Shown here: positions 1 through 5,773 of the stretch, one piece after another
Position numbering within the stretch: position 1 is the first letter of the stretch
How the letters are laid out: each line of letters begins with the position of its first letter
Source: Desulfobulbaceae bacterium
GTDB lineage: Bacteria; Desulfobacterota; Desulfobulbia; Desulfobulbales; SURF-16
Length of the DNA: 8,580 nt
Assembly (NCBI GenBank): GCA_021160685.1
Contig: JAGHCC010000410.1
Location: 1 to 8,580 of the forward strand
Direction: 5' to 3'
Notes under the pieces: model-generated
Told to the model about the DNA's origin: nothing
Database searches by the model: none
Seen by the model: the letters and a program-made list of their open reading frames with translations, nothing else
Made by a program: the position numbers and the translations under genes

Positions 1-119
1 CCCTCACCCCGGCCCTCTCCCCTGGGAGAGGGAGGCAGCCCTAATAAAGTATTTAATAATTATAAATTTCCTACTTCCTCGGATATCCCCTCTCCTTGGG
101 GAGTCATAGGGTGAGGGGG
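1..119. repeat. Palindromic MITE-like intergenic repeat
   Basis: The ends are inverted copies of each other: CCCTCACCC at 1-9 and GGGTGAGGG at 109-117. Inside the left end is a perfect 9-bp hairpin (CCCTCTCCC at 13-21 with GGGAGAGGG at 24-32). A weaker matching C-rich/G-rich pair lies at 87-103. The middle (43-70) is AT-rich. C-rich terminal repeats of this kind recur between genes in many proteobacteria and carry no coding sequence. It may continue to the left of the window, so the true left boundary and any target duplication cannot be seen. Confidence 0.6.
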
Positions 120-142
120 AAATGTTACTTTTATAATAAACG

Positions 143-177
143 CCGGGTTTACCCGGTTAGAATGCTGAATAGTCAGC
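143..177. repeat. Two small tandem hairpins
   Basis: Two short perfect stem-loops lie side by side. CCGGGT/ACCCGG has a TT loop (143-156), and GCTGA/TCAGC has an ATAG loop (164-177). Neither is followed by a T-tract on either strand, so they are not classical terminators. They lie beyond the sigma operon terminator and could protect a transcript 3' end or belong to an unseen gene to the left. Function unknown. Confidence 0.35.
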
Positions 178-221
178 AATAATGTTTACTTCTACGATAC
201 TCATTCTTTTTACAAACCGGC

Positions 222-262
222 AAAAAAAATGGACTGCATTGGGGAGAGAACCAATACAGCCC
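222..262 (-). terminator. Rho-independent terminator of the sigma/anti-sigma operon
   Basis: Read on the minus strand, a 12-bp stem GGGCTGTATTGG / CCAATGCAGTCC closes an 8-nt loop (243-250). It is followed by A and eight T residues (222-229). On the minus-strand RNA all 12 positions pair, two of them as G-U wobbles. On the plus strand the same two positions become A-C mismatches, so the structure is strand-specific. It lies about 106 bases after the stop codon of the anti-sigma gene and is the natural end of that operon. The purine-rich stretch 263-368 between them holds nothing recognisable. Confidence 0.8.
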
Positions 263-368
263 ATCTTACCCTCGAAAGGGATTTAGAGAAGAGAAGAAAA
301 AAAGAAAATACGGTTTGTTCCGCATTTATAATTAAAGACAGGGTTAAGCATGAAAGGTTCCAAAATTA

Positions 369-1331
369 TTATTGCAAATGCACTGCCACCATCAACATTT
401 TCTTAGGAGAACCAGGATGGGTATTACTGGCGTAGGACGGGCTGTAGGATGTTTTCTGTTGTTGCAGGGTCTGGCGCAGCAGATCCAGATGATCGGGAGG
501 AACGGTCAGTAACAGGATGTTGTCCCGAATCATTCTGGACTGCCACTTTTTGCAACAAATCAAATGTTGCAGGAGATCGGTCTGGTGCTGATGGGCACGG
601 ATGGTAATCGTGATATCGGGAGTGATTCGCTGCCCCTCCAAGTGCCTCATCCTCGTAATCTGTGAATTATGAGACGAAATGCCAGACAGAATTGAACTTG
701 TGGAGGCACGGTTATGTGAGCCGGTGGAAACAAAATTCATTAAATTTCTTTCAGGCTCCCGTTGGAAAGACTGGGCAAGGAAAAAGGGCGCCTGCCCGGA
801 CAAATGATCGGTTGATTCGTATTCCGACAACGACGGGATACCGGGATAAAAATTCTTGGCCTTATCATTGGTTGAAGCGGCGGCAAGTTGTGTTTGCCGG
901 TTCGAGCTGTCAGCCGGATCATTAATTTGCGCAAGGTTGGTCAGACCAGGATTTTCAAGACTGGACTGCTGTGTGCCAAAAGGCGGAAGATGAAGAAGTC
1001 CGGCAGTGATAAATCCTATTGCCATGGTGGCAAAAACCGTGGAATAAGCGAGCCGATGCCTGGAAAGACCAAGCCAACTCATTATTTTCTGCCTCAGACC
1101 CGGTGTTTCAAGTTTGGCTTGAATTTCGGACAAAAATCCCGGCGGAGCAGATAGAGACGGCAGTTCCTGTAAAAGTTGAACCGTATTTTTAAAATCCTGC
1201 CAATCTTGCTCACATTCCCGGCAACCACCCAGATGCTCACGAAAAAGAAGTCTTTCGGACTGATCGATATCCCGATCCAGATTTCGAGTAAATAAATTAC
1301 GGCAATCTTTACAGTTGAGTTTCATTCTCAT
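369..1331 (-). CDS. Membrane-anchored zinc-finger anti-sigma factor
   Basis: Predicted inner-membrane anti-sigma factor that would hold the ECF sigma factor encoded just upstream until an envelope signal arrives. The N-terminus is a zinc-finger anti-sigma domain: an early Cys pair (C7, C10) and then the typical H-x3-C-x2-C motif (H33, C37, C40). One membrane segment spans about residues 94-113, placing the rest in the periplasm. Residues 120-235 are a Ser/Asn/Gln-rich linker. Residues 239-320 look like a small folded alpha/beta domain, with a strand-helix stretch ending in LLLTVPPDHLDLL. I cannot name that domain with certainty; it is the likely sensor part. The gene starts 22 bases after the sigma stop codon, so the two are cotranscribed. 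ATG codons at 1331 and 1325 are both possible. The GGA at 1334-1336 is 8 nt from the 1325 ATG but only 2 nt from the 1331 ATG, which favours 1325 (318 residues). The role rests on the zinc-finger motif plus gene order. Confidence 0.85.
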   Translation of the reverse strand: MRMKLNCKDCRNLFTRNLDRDIDQSERLLFREHLGGCRECEQDWQDFKNTVQLLQELPSLSAPPGFLSEIQAKLETPGLRQKIMSWLGLSRHRLAYSTVFATMAIGFITAGLLHLPPFGTQQSSLENPGLTNLAQINDPADSSNRQTQLAAASTNDKAKNFYPGIPSLSEYESTDHLSGQAPFFLAQSFQREPERNLMNFVSTGSHNRASTSSILSGISSHNSQITRMRHLEGQRITPDITITIRAHQHQTDLLQHLICCKKWQSRMIRDNILLLTVPPDHLDLLRQTLQQQKTSYSPSYASNTHPGSPKKMLMVAVHLQ

Positions 1332-1353
1332 TTTCCAAAGTTAGGAACGTACA

Positions 1354-2010
1354 TTAGAGATTTGGTCTTATTGCCTTCAGGCGATTTTTCAGGGAAAGAC
1401 GCGCCCTGTTGAGCTTCGACTTCACTGTTCCGATAGGAACATCAAGTATCTGACTGATTTCCTCATAAGAAAGTTCCTGAATATCGCGCAAAAGAATAAT
1501 TTCTTTTTCACCTTCTTTCATTTCCGCAATTGTCGAGCGCACCACTCGAATTAAATCTTGTCGCTCCAGTTCTTTTTCCGGAGAATCCGTTCCGGCCAAA
1601 TGAACCGGACGGTCAGGGTTGTCAATGGATTGCGATGTAAAATATCCCTGCCGCTGCAGTTTTTTGTAACGGTTCCGGCAGTGATTAATCCCAATCTGGT
1701 AGATCCAGGCTGAAAATTTTGTCTTATCCCGTAAAGTCGGTAAAGCCCGGTGGACCGTGATAAAAATATCCTGGGCCAGATCTTTAGCCTCCTCCGGGTT
1801 CTTTACATAATTAAAGGCCAGACTGAACATTCTGTTCTGAAAAAGCAGGACAAGCTTGTTAAAGGCCTGGCTGTCACCATTGCAAAAGTCCTGGACCAGC
1901 TTCGTTGTTTCGTCTTTCTGTTGTTTTTTTACTGACGCAACGGATTTACCGCCAATGGAGGCGACTGTGCTGATAAAAACAAGACATGCTATAAGAAAGG
2001 AAAGTTCCAT
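1354..2010 (-). CDS. ECF-type RNA polymerase sigma factor (sigma-70 family, RpoE-like)
   Basis: Alternative sigma factor of the extracytoplasmic-function group, first gene of an operon with its cognate anti-sigma factor. Region 2 covers about residues 44-115: the core-binding segment AKDLAQDIFITVHRA, then KFSAWIYQIGINHCRNRYKK for promoter melting and -10 recognition. Region 4 (about 165-212) carries the helix-turn-helix SYEEISQILDVPIGTVKSKLNRAR, which reads the -35 element. Region 3 is absent, as expected for ECF factors. At 218 residues it is somewhat longer than the usual 170-200 because about 27 residues precede the normal start of region 2. These form a hydrophobic stretch (residues 3-19, LSFLIACLVFISTVASI) followed by a basic segment. 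The only ATG is at 2010, with no GTG, TTG or CTG codon between it and residue 28, and no good ribosome binding site in front of it. The start is therefore uncertain; the sigma assignment is not. Confidence 0.9.
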   Translation of the reverse strand: MELSFLIACLVFISTVASIGGKSVASVKKQQKDETTKLVQDFCNGDSQAFNKLVLLFQNRMFSLAFNYVKNPEEAKDLAQDIFITVHRALPTLRDKTKFSAWIYQIGINHCRNRYKKLQRQGYFTSQSIDNPDRPVHLAGTDSPEKELERQDLIRVVRSTIAEMKEGEKEIILLRDIQELSYEEISQILDVPIGTVKSKLNRARLSLKNRLKAIRPNL

Positions 2011-2416
2011 AAGATTTTTTTATCCGCTCGAAAATTACGAATCAGGTCTTCAGGCAAAAACATTACAGGTGAGCGAGTATGCGAGACTCCGAAATGGGCG
2101 AAGAGGTAAGCACCTTACAAAACAGGGCACTCTTTTCAGTACCCCATTGAGGGGTATAAACTCCGACTCCGGTAAATATTCGGCTTGATATCGAAAAACA
2201 GCTAAAACCACCCTATTGTAAATATTTGGATAATGCCTTACCTGTGCACAGCTGAGGTGCCGGTGAACGCTTATATCGACAGGCCGCTATTGCCTGGTTA
2301 CTAAACCAGAAAAGAATTGAAAGAACAACCGGAAACCTTGACGCCTGCGGAGCAATTGATTAGTCATGGCATCTCTGGAAGAAGTAAAATTGTCATATTT
2401 AACTACAGTAGGAACC
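2011..2416. other. Divergent intergenic region between the sigma operon and the PTS operon
   Basis: About 400 bases with no convincing gene. It must contain the promoters for the minus-strand sigma operon and the plus-strand pts operon. Visible structure: a 30-bp motif at 2065-2094 shared with the element after ptsI; a GTAAG-CAC-CTTAC dyad at 2106-2118; the palindrome ACCCC-ATTGA-GGGGT at 2141-2155; and a hairpin CTGGTT/AACCAG at 2294-2309. On the minus strand GGAGTT and GTACTG lie 16 nt apart around the 2141-2155 palindrome. This is a weak candidate for an ECF-type autoregulated promoter. On the plus strand TTGACG (2338-2343) resembles a -35 box, but no good -10 follows it. Confidence 0.45.
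2065..2094 (+). repeat. 30-bp repeat, copy 1 (sigma operon leader)
   Basis: This stretch matches the reverse complement of 4858-4887 at 28 of 30 positions; the mismatches are at 2071 and 2079. The shared core runs ACAGGTnAGCGAGTnTGCGA and continues into GACTCCGAAA. The second copy is inside the palindromic element downstream of ptsI. Sequence on either side of copy 1 does not clearly match that element. It is therefore either a decayed fragment of the element or an independent repeated motif. Confidence 0.7.
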
Positions 2417-2788
2417 ATGGAAAAAATAATCACTGAACTGAAAAAAATAATCAAATTCAAACAGACAACCGTTGAGGGCGATATTGTTCTCATTCTTGCG
2501 GAAAATCCTCAAACAATGTTTTATGGTCTTATAACGGCTATTGAAAGAGATACGGAGAAACGTAATGAATGGTGGCAGTTAACCTTTCAGGCCCTGTCAT
2601 CTGTCCCGCCGCAGAAAATGACCTGGACTCTGAGGGAACCGCAATTCACCGGCCAGGAAACTTTCACCATGGGCGGTAAAAAGCATTTTATTAAGGCCCT
2701 TGATTTTCCTTTGCCCGGGCCAGGACCCTTAAAACAGACAAAACAGCTTAAAAAAACGAACAGGCCGGCCTTACGTGTGCTGAAATGA
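2417..2788 (+). CDS. Uncharacterised protein, translationally coupled to ptsH
   Basis: A 123-residue protein I do not recognise. It has no signal peptide, membrane segment or metal-binding motif. The N-terminus (MEKIITELKKIIKF) looks helical. It is followed by a probable beta-rich core of about 75 residues containing GDIVLILAENPQTMFYGLITAIE and the WW-containing segment NEWWQLTFQAL. The tail is basic and proline-rich (PLPGPGPLKQTKQLKKTN). Its stop codon overlaps the ptsH start (ATGA at 2785-2788), so the two are cotranscribed and probably translationally coupled. I chose the ATG at 2417 because AGTAGGA stands 4-5 nt in front of it. An in-frame ATG at 2366 would add 17 residues but has no ribosome binding site. 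Being first in an operon with HPr and enzyme I suggests a link to PTS regulation, but nothing in the sequence shows what it does. Confidence 0.75.
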   Translation: MEKIITELKKIIKFKQTTVEGDIVLILAENPQTMFYGLITAIERDTEKRNEWWQLTFQALSSVPPQKMTWTLREPQFTGQETFTMGGKKHFIKALDFPLPGPGPLKQTKQLKKTNRPALRVLK

Positions 2789-3057
2789 AGCTTCTCACAA
2801 AAGAGATTACGATTAAAAACAAGTCCGGACTGCACAGCCGACCGTCCACTTTGTTGGTGGAAACGGCAAAAAAATTTTCCGCCGATATACATTTGATCTT
2901 GGATCAAATGTCGGTGGACTGTAAAAGTATTCTTGATGTCATGTCCTTGGGCTGTACCCATGGAACACGGCTTACCATCACGGCCCGGGGCAAAGACGCT
3001 GAAAAGGCTCTGGATGCTCTTGCCAAACTGATCTCAGACAAATTCGGTGAGGAATGA
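2785..3057 (+). CDS. ptsH: HPr, phosphocarrier protein of the phosphotransferase system
   Basis: Small cytoplasmic protein that takes a phosphate from enzyme I on a histidine and passes it to EIIA domains. The active-site motif GLHSRPSTLLVETAKKF places the phosphorylated histidine at H17 (His15 in E. coli HPr). The second hallmark, CKSILDVMSLG, has Ser at residue 48. This matches the regulatory Ser46 phosphorylated by HPr kinase in organisms that have that enzyme. At 90 residues it is full length and close to the usual 85-90. Its ATG overlaps the stop of the upstream gene, and its own stop overlaps the ptsI start (ATGA at 3054-3057). No Shine-Dalgarno sequence is visible in front of it, so expression probably depends on coupling to the upstream gene. 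A perfect 10-bp inverted repeat lies inside the coding sequence (2889-2911). Confidence 0.95.
   Translation: MKLLTKEITIKNKSGLHSRPSTLLVETAKKFSADIHLILDQMSVDCKSILDVMSLGCTHGTRLTITARGKDAEKALDALAKLISDKFGEE
2889..2911. repeat. Perfect 10-bp stem-loop inside ptsH
   Basis: ACATTTGATC and GATCAAATGT are exact inverse complements separated by the triplet TTG. They encode part of the segment IHLILDQMS. The position is in the middle of the HPr reading frame, between the active-site and Ser48 motifs. No T-tract follows on either strand, so it is not a terminator. It could be chance or an mRNA structure. Confidence 0.6.
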
Positions 3058-4817
3058 ATATAAAGCAGTGTGAAAAAACGTGTGAGGTTTCCGGTTTAAA
3101 AGCCTCTCCTGGTATTGTCATTGGCCGGGTCGTTGTTGTTGACAACTGCGCTACCTGGCAGCGAATCCGTCTGCTCAGGGAAGAAATCCCGCCGGAGATT
3201 CTACGATTTAAAGTCGCTATTGCCAGGACCGAGCACCAGCTCATGAACATCCGTGATCAGTTTACCGAACATCTGCCTGATTACTCCTCAATCATTAACA
3301 GCCATATTCTCATCCTTAAAGACGGAATGATTTCTAATCAGACCGTAAAAATCATGGAGAAAGAGCTGATCAATGCCGAATGGGCCCTTGACAAGGCATT
3401 GCAGGCTGTCGAGGTCCGTTTTGCCAGATTGACCGATCCTTATATTAAGGAACGTTTTAACGATATCAGGCATGTGGTGGAACGGATTTACCGTCTGCTT
3501 GGAGGCGAAGAAAAGGTCGAAGAATTTGCTGAAAAGGTCATCCTTGTCGCCCGGGATTTCTCACCGGAAGACACCCTGCGCATGAACCAGGATCGGATAC
3601 TCGGCTTCATGACGGATATCGGCGGTATTACTTCTCATACGGCTATTGTTGCCCGCACCCTCGGGATTCCTGCAGTAGTGGGTCTGGGCAATATCACCGG
3701 ACAGGTGACCACAGGTGATCTCGTTATTCTGGACGGCAACAGCGGTCGGGTTTTTCTTCATCCCACTGCCGATAAGCTTAATTTTTACCGGGAAAATCAG
3801 ATCCGGCAAAAGCGTTTCAGTGAACAGATCAATTTTTATGCCCATTTGCCCTCAGAGACAATCGATGGTCTGCAGATCCAGGTTAAGGCAAACATAGAAA
3901 TCATTGACGAAGTGGCTCTGGCTGTAAAACATGGCGCCTTCGGCATTGGCCTGTTTCGCAGTGAATTTTATTATCTTGGATCCACAGAACCACCCTCGGA
4001 AGATCTTCTCTTTGAACTCTATCATCAATTGCTGACCAGGCTGGCGCCCTTTCCCGTGACCATCAGAACTTTTGATCTCGGCGGCGACAAAATTGCCGGC
4101 AATGTTTCTTCTCCGGATGAAAAAAATCCGGCACTGGGACTGCGGGCCATTCGTTTCTCCCTCCAGGAAGGCAATCTCTTTAAGACTCAACTCCGGGCTC
4201 TGCTTCGGGCCGGTTTCCATGGTCACTTACGAATTCTGTTTCCCATGATTTCCTCTCTTGAAGAATTGCTCCAGGCAAAGGAGGTGATGGAAGAGGTGAA
4301 AGAAGGACTCCGCCGTGATGGTCTGCCCTTTGGCGAGGATATTGAGGTAGGTATCATGATTGAGGTGCCGAGCGCCGTTGCAGTTGCAGATGAACTGGCC
4401 CGGGAGGTTGACTTTTTCAGCATCGGCACAAATGACCTGATTCAATATGCTCTGGCCATTGACCGGGGAAATGAAAATGTCGCGCATATGTATGAACCAT
4501 TGCACCCGGCTGTTCTGCGGATGATCAGCCAGGTCGTGGAATCCGGCCACAAAATGGGTATTGATGTGGGTCTCTGTGGTGAGATGGCTGGTGATGTGAC
4601 CTATCTCCCCCTTCTTCTGGGACTGGGCATTGATGAGCTCAGTATGCATCCCCTGGCTATTCCGTATATCAAAAAAATGATCCGCAGCAGCAAGGCGGGA
4701 GATATGGACCAGCTGGCCAGAGAGACGCTGACCTTTTCCACGGCTGCAGAAATCAGAAATCATTTATCAAACTATCTGTCCGACAAATACCCTGATGAAT
4801 TCGGCTCACCGCTCTAA
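3054..4817 (+). CDS. ptsI: Phosphoenolpyruvate-protein phosphotransferase (PTS enzyme I)
   Basis: Cytoplasmic first enzyme of the PTS: it autophosphorylates from phosphoenolpyruvate and phosphorylates HPr. The domain order is complete: N-terminal HPr-binding and swivelling phosphohistidine region (about 1-230), linker, and C-terminal PEP-binding TIM barrel (about 265-587). The active-site loop GGITSHTAIVARTLGIPAVVG gives the phosphorylated histidine H195 (E. coli His189). PEP-binding and catalytic positions are present: R302 in GLFRSEF, R338 in TIRTFDLGGDK, E437 in IEVPSAV, N460-D461 in SIGTNDLIQYALAIDRGN, and the catalytic Cys C508 in GLCGEMAGD. Length is 587 residues against about 575 in E. 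coli, so it is intact and should be active. The start overlaps the ptsH stop by ATGA, with GGTGAGGA directly in front. No EII sugar permease gene is in view. The stop codon TAA lies in the short direct repeat that flanks the downstream palindromic element. Confidence 0.97.
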   Translation: MNIKQCEKTCEVSGLKASPGIVIGRVVVVDNCATWQRIRLLREEIPPEILRFKVAIARTEHQLMNIRDQFTEHLPDYSSIINSHILILKDGMISNQTVKIMEKELINAEWALDKALQAVEVRFARLTDPYIKERFNDIRHVVERIYRLLGGEEKVEEFAEKVILVARDFSPEDTLRMNQDRILGFMTDIGGITSHTAIVARTLGIPAVVGLGNITGQVTTGDLVILDGNSGRVFLHPTADKLNFYRENQIRQKRFSEQINFYAHLPSETIDGLQIQVKANIEIIDEVALAVKHGAFGIGLFRSEFYYLGSTEPPSEDLLFELYHQLLTRLAPFPVTIRTFDLGGDKIAGNVSSPDEKNPALGLRAIRFSLQEGNLFKTQLRALLRAGFHGHLRILFPMISSLEELLQAKEVMEEVKEGLRRDGLPFGEDIEVGIMIEVPSAVAVADELAREVDFFSIGTNDLIQYALAIDRGNENVAHMYEPLHPAVLRMISQVVESGHKMGIDVGLCGEMAGDVTYLPLLLGLGIDELSMHPLAIPYIKKMIRSSKAGDMDQLARETLTFSTAAEIRNHLSNYLSDKYPDEFGSPL

Positions 4818-5003
4818 GGGCTTGTGACGAAATAAACTTTACAATATTGCGCAGGATTTTCGGAGTCTCGCAAACTCGCTTACCTGTCCATAATCAAGGC
4901 GCACAAACAGGCGCATAGCTTGGTTATGTAACTGTTTGTGCAACGCAGAGTATGGAAAAAAAGACAAGCAAGATGTAAAGCTTATTGAGGAACAAGCCCT
5001 AAG
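4814..5003. mobile_element. MITE-like palindromic element inserted at the ptsI stop codon
   Basis: The core 4819-4998 begins GGCTTGTGACGAAATAA. It ends with the inverse of GGCTTGTTCCTCAATAA, and the similarity continues through CTTTACA. The direct repeat CTAAG flanks it on both sides (4814-4818 and 4999-5003), as expected of a target duplication of 3-5 bp. The exact size is ambiguous because the junctions are themselves palindromic. Inner arms also pair: TCCATA/TATGGA (4887-4892 with 4951-4956), GCACAAACAG/CTGTTTGTGC (4901-4910 with 4932-4941) and CATAGC/GTTATG at the tip. Much of the element can therefore fold into one long hairpin. It carries no transposase and would be non-autonomous. GGCTTGT-type ends with a CTAA-like target are reminiscent of IS5-group elements, but this is inference. 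In its present position it forms the 3' end of the pts transcript and may also act as a structured terminator or stabiliser. Confidence 0.7.
4858..4887 (-). repeat. 30-bp repeat, copy 2 (inside the ptsI element)
   Basis: Read on the minus strand, this matches 2065-2094 at 28 of 30 positions. It occupies part of the left arm of the palindromic element, between the terminal repeat and the inner hairpin. The two copies are in opposite orientation and about 2.8 kb apart, flanking the pts operon. Confidence 0.7.
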
Positions 5004-5070
5004 GGCTCACCCAAACTCTCCGGACCATTGCCGGATTGATTCATCCGAAAATTGCCATGGAGAATGATCA

Positions 5071-5685
5071 ATGAGGGTCTATGAAATAATGCAAAATGGC
5101 GGGCCGGTAATGTGGCCGCTTCTGGCCTGTTCCATTGTTGTACTGACGGTCATTGTCGAACGGCTCTTGTTTTGGACGCAGATAAAAAGAAAACGTAACC
5201 CCAAGCTGATGGATGAGATCCTGCACCTTGCTGAAAGTGGTGATTGGCAGCAGATCAAAGAAAAATCAAGCGGCTGCGAGGATCATGTGATCAGGATGCT
5301 TAACGTCGGCATTCTGCATCGCGAGTACGACATGAGCAAGGCAATGGAGGCCGAGGCCCGCCACATGGTAAAAAATATGTCACAATTTATGACCGTCCTC
5401 GACACCATGATCACCGTGGCCCCGCTTCTTGGTATCTTCGGTACGGTGCTTGGCATCATTTCATCATTTGAGATGCTGGGCGTAGGCGGCATCGCCGACC
5501 CGAAGCTTGTCACCGGCGGTATAGCCCAGGCCCTGATCACCACGGCCACCGGCCTGGGGATTTCCATCATCACCGTGTTTCCCTACAACTATTTCAAGAG
5601 CCGAATCGAAAACGCCATCCACGTTATGGAAAAATACTCCACTAGCCTGGAAGTAGTGTATAGAAAATTAGTAACTTCTCAATAA
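5071..5685 (+). CDS. exbB: MotA/TolQ/ExbB proton channel family protein
   Basis: Inner-membrane proton-channel subunit that, with ExbD, converts proton motive force into movement of TonB. Three membrane segments are visible: about residues 13-34 (VMWPLLACSIVVLTVIVERLLF), 110-134 (LDTMITVAPLLGIFGTVLGI and on) and 150-174 (GIAQALITTATGLGISIITV and on). The long cytoplasmic loop lies between the first two, as in the family. The Gly/Thr-rich motifs in the second and third segments are the family hallmarks. At 204 residues it is a compact, full-length member. GGAG at 5059-5062 stands 8 nt before the ATG and fixes the start. TolQ is the alternative name, but the following genes (ExbD-like and a TonB, with no TolA/TolB/Pal) favour ExbB. 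The last codons (VTSQ and the stop) lie within the left arm of an inserted inverted repeat, so the original C-terminus was probably different. Confidence 0.92.
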   Translation: MRVYEIMQNGGPVMWPLLACSIVVLTVIVERLLFWTQIKRKRNPKLMDEILHLAESGDWQQIKEKSSGCEDHVIRMLNVGILHREYDMSKAMEAEARHMVKNMSQFMTVLDTMITVAPLLGIFGTVLGIISSFEMLGVGGIADPKLVTGGIAQALITTATGLGISIITVFPYNYFKSRIENAIHVMEKYSTSLEVVYRKLVTSQ

Positions 5686-5773
5686 GTGGTGGTAACCTGT
5701 AAACAAATCCCCCTCAATCCCCCTTTGCTAAAGGGGGAAGTTGTCAGTATGCCACCACTCATTGAGAAATTAC
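5671..5773. mobile_element. MITE-like inverted-repeat element between exbB and exbD
   Basis: Terminal inverted repeats of 22 bp (5671-5692 and 5752-5773) differ at only two positions. Their outer parts are GTAACTTCTCAATAAG and the inverse of GTAATTTCTCAATGAG. In the middle is the hairpin CCCCCTTT-GCT-AAAGGGGG (about 5720-5737) preceded by CCCCCTCAAT, a motif common in small bacterial palindromic repeats. The flanks carry a near-perfect 8-bp direct repeat: GAAAATTA at 5663-5670 and AAAAATTA at 5774-5781. This is consistent with a target duplication. There is no coding capacity. The left arm supplies the last four codons and stop of exbB. Confidence 0.72.

Noticed and set aside
1..120. CRISPR array
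   Set aside because: The repeats are inverted and few, with no regular direct repeats and spacers. The structure fits a palindromic intergenic element.
662..1154. Plus-strand open frames opposite the anti-sigma gene
   Set aside because: They are antisense to a well-supported gene with clear zinc-finger and membrane motifs, have no ribosome binding site and resemble no protein family.
2338..2366. Sigma-70 promoter with -35 TTGACG for the pts operon
   Set aside because: The -35 match is fair, but the sequence 16-18 bases downstream matches TATAAT at only two positions. I did not list it as a promoter.
4227..4763. Minus-strand 178-codon frame opposite ptsI
   Set aside because: It lies entirely within the conserved C-terminal barrel of enzyme I, with no independent start signal or family match.
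4803..5011. GGCTCACC direct repeat (4803-4810 and 5004-5011) as the target duplication of the ptsI element
   Set aside because: The left copy is three bases away from the terminal repeat. The CTAAG repeat sits exactly at both element ends and preserves the ptsI stop codon, so it is the simpler explanation.
5071..5685. TolQ or MotA instead of ExbB
   Set aside because: There is no TolA, TolB or Pal and no peptidoglycan-binding MotB. The downstream genes are an ExbD-like protein and a TonB, and the protein is too short for MotA.
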